From contig JAAFKA010000035.1 of assembly GCA_013299115.1 (NCBI GenBank), positions 1-47,147 of the forward strand: a DNA stretch of 47,147 nt, written 5' to 3'. Every line of letters starts with the position of its first letter. The first letter of the stretch is position 1. The notes under the pieces are model-generated. The model saw only the letters and a list, made by a program, of their open reading frames with translations, searched no databases and had not been told where the DNA came from. Of the stretch, positions 46,737-47,147 are shown piece by piece. The stretch is from Cytophagales bacterium. GTDB taxonomy: Bacteria > Bacteroidota > Bacteroidia > Cytophagales > Thermoflexibacteraceae. Made by a program: the position numbers and the translations under genes.

Positions 46737-46767
46737 AAATATTGTTTAGTTTTGTAAAACAATATTT
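46737..46767. repeat. Hairpin upstream of the TonB-like gene
   Basis: Perfect 11-bp arms AAATATTGTTT / AAACAATATTT around a 9-base loop, 49 bp before the start. The remainder of 46768-47006 is AT-rich; a 77-codon frame there (46742-46975) has no recognisable family and I do not call it. Confidence 0.45.
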
Positions 46768-47006
46768 ATTTCATGCCATTTGTCATACAATTTTGGAGTC
46801 ATTTAAAGAGCAAATAAAATTCAAAAATCATGCAGATACCAAAATAGGGCAAGCAAAAATAATTCTTGCTCTACTTTTTTGGCGGTCAAGAATTGGTTAT
46901 TTACGTACTTTCAAGTCTTTTACAGGTGTAGCAAAATTGAAGACTACATCACAATTACTTTCAAAAACATATTAAACATTCAAAATTAAAAAAAATAGTT
47001 GAAAGT

Positions 47007-47037
47007 TTTGCATTTTCCAAAAACCTCCTTACCTTTG
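47007..47037 (+). promoter_or_regulatory. Consensus promoter of tRNA-Arg
   Basis: TTTG at 47007-47010, a 19-bp spacer and TACCTTTG at 47030-47037; the tRNA begins 33 bp downstream. Same -7 sequence as the tRNA-Gly cluster promoter. Confidence 0.65.
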
Positions 47038-47070
47038 CAACACTTTAATAAAAAGTAATAAAAAATTAAT

Positions 47071-47144
47071 GTTTTCGTAGCTCAATTGGATAGAGCATCT
47101 GACTACGGATCAGAAGGTTTGGGGTTCGAATCCCTACGAGAACA
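47071..47144 (+). tRNA. tRNA-Arg (ACG)
   Basis: 74 nt; acceptor GTTTTCG/CGAGAAC with one G-U pair, D-arm AGCTCAATTGGATAGAGC, anticodon loop CTACGGA (ACG, arginine), T-arm GGGGTTCGAATCCC. Complete, ending 3 bp before the window edge. Confidence 0.95.
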
Positions 47145-47147
47145 CAA

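Noticed and set aside
46742-46975. 77-codon plus-strand frame upstream of tRNA-Arg
   Set aside because: No recognised motif; it starts in a hairpin and has weak coding character. It could be a small remnant, but the support is too thin to annotate.

Overview
This AT-rich window comes from a Bacteroidota chromosome, most likely a Cytophagales-like gliding or free-living lineage (inference). The evidence is a type IX secretion set (a PorZ-like propeller and a PorP/SprF protein), Bacteroidota promoters of the form TTTG-N19/20-TAnnTTTG, frequent TTG/GTG starts without Shine-Dalgarno sites, a LytS/LytTR sensor pair, a TonB-type transducer with a cytoplasmic N-terminal part, and a GGGP synthase of the kind known in Bacteroidetes.

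1-2000: the end of an IS30-type transposase abuts a leftward three-gene operon: a small conserved protein, an AAA15/OLD-like ATPase and a small PD-(D/E)XK-like protein. It is a candidate defence module. 2060-11040: a toxin-antitoxin island built by repeated duplication. It holds four copies of one antitoxin gene (two with only toxin stubs, one with a full ParE/RelE toxin, one with a truncated toxin), two hicBA pairs, three copies of an unknown 54-aa gene, a VapBC-like pair, two broken DUF4240 genes, a broken Panacea (SocA-like) gene, a chimeric HNH ORF, an XRE regulator and an envelope pair (three-TM protein plus coiled-coil OmpA-like protein).

11100-35150: mostly housekeeping genes: a TPR membrane protein, kynurenine 3-monooxygenase, PlsC, a PhoD-like phosphatase, a Uma2 protein, a DUF349 protein, ribulose-phosphate epimerase, a PDDEXK-family protein, polyprenyl diphosphate synthase, an alpha/beta hydrolase, GGGP synthase, PorZ, an MFS transporter, an S41 protease, a methyltransferase-endonuclease fusion, PorP/SprF, RuvX and a large membrane protein. 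35200-47147: six tRNA genes (2 Val, 2 Gly, Leu, Arg), a kynurenine-formamidase-like cyclase, a BI-1 family protein, a class C beta-lactamase-like hydrolase, a TPR lipoprotein, an ECF sigma factor with a matched pair of ECF-type promoters, a LytS/LytTR pair and a TonB-like protein.

The window is unusually rich in palindromes. There is a dispersed family of about 35-39 bp, often in inverted pairs; many near-perfect palindromes with a single central base; and palindromes that lie inside coding sequence and are translated, in the histidine kinase and at the C-terminus of the sigma factor. The most distinctive finds are the sigma factor's two matching promoters, the translated palindromes, the ATPase/nuclease operon and the decaying toxin-antitoxin repeat island.
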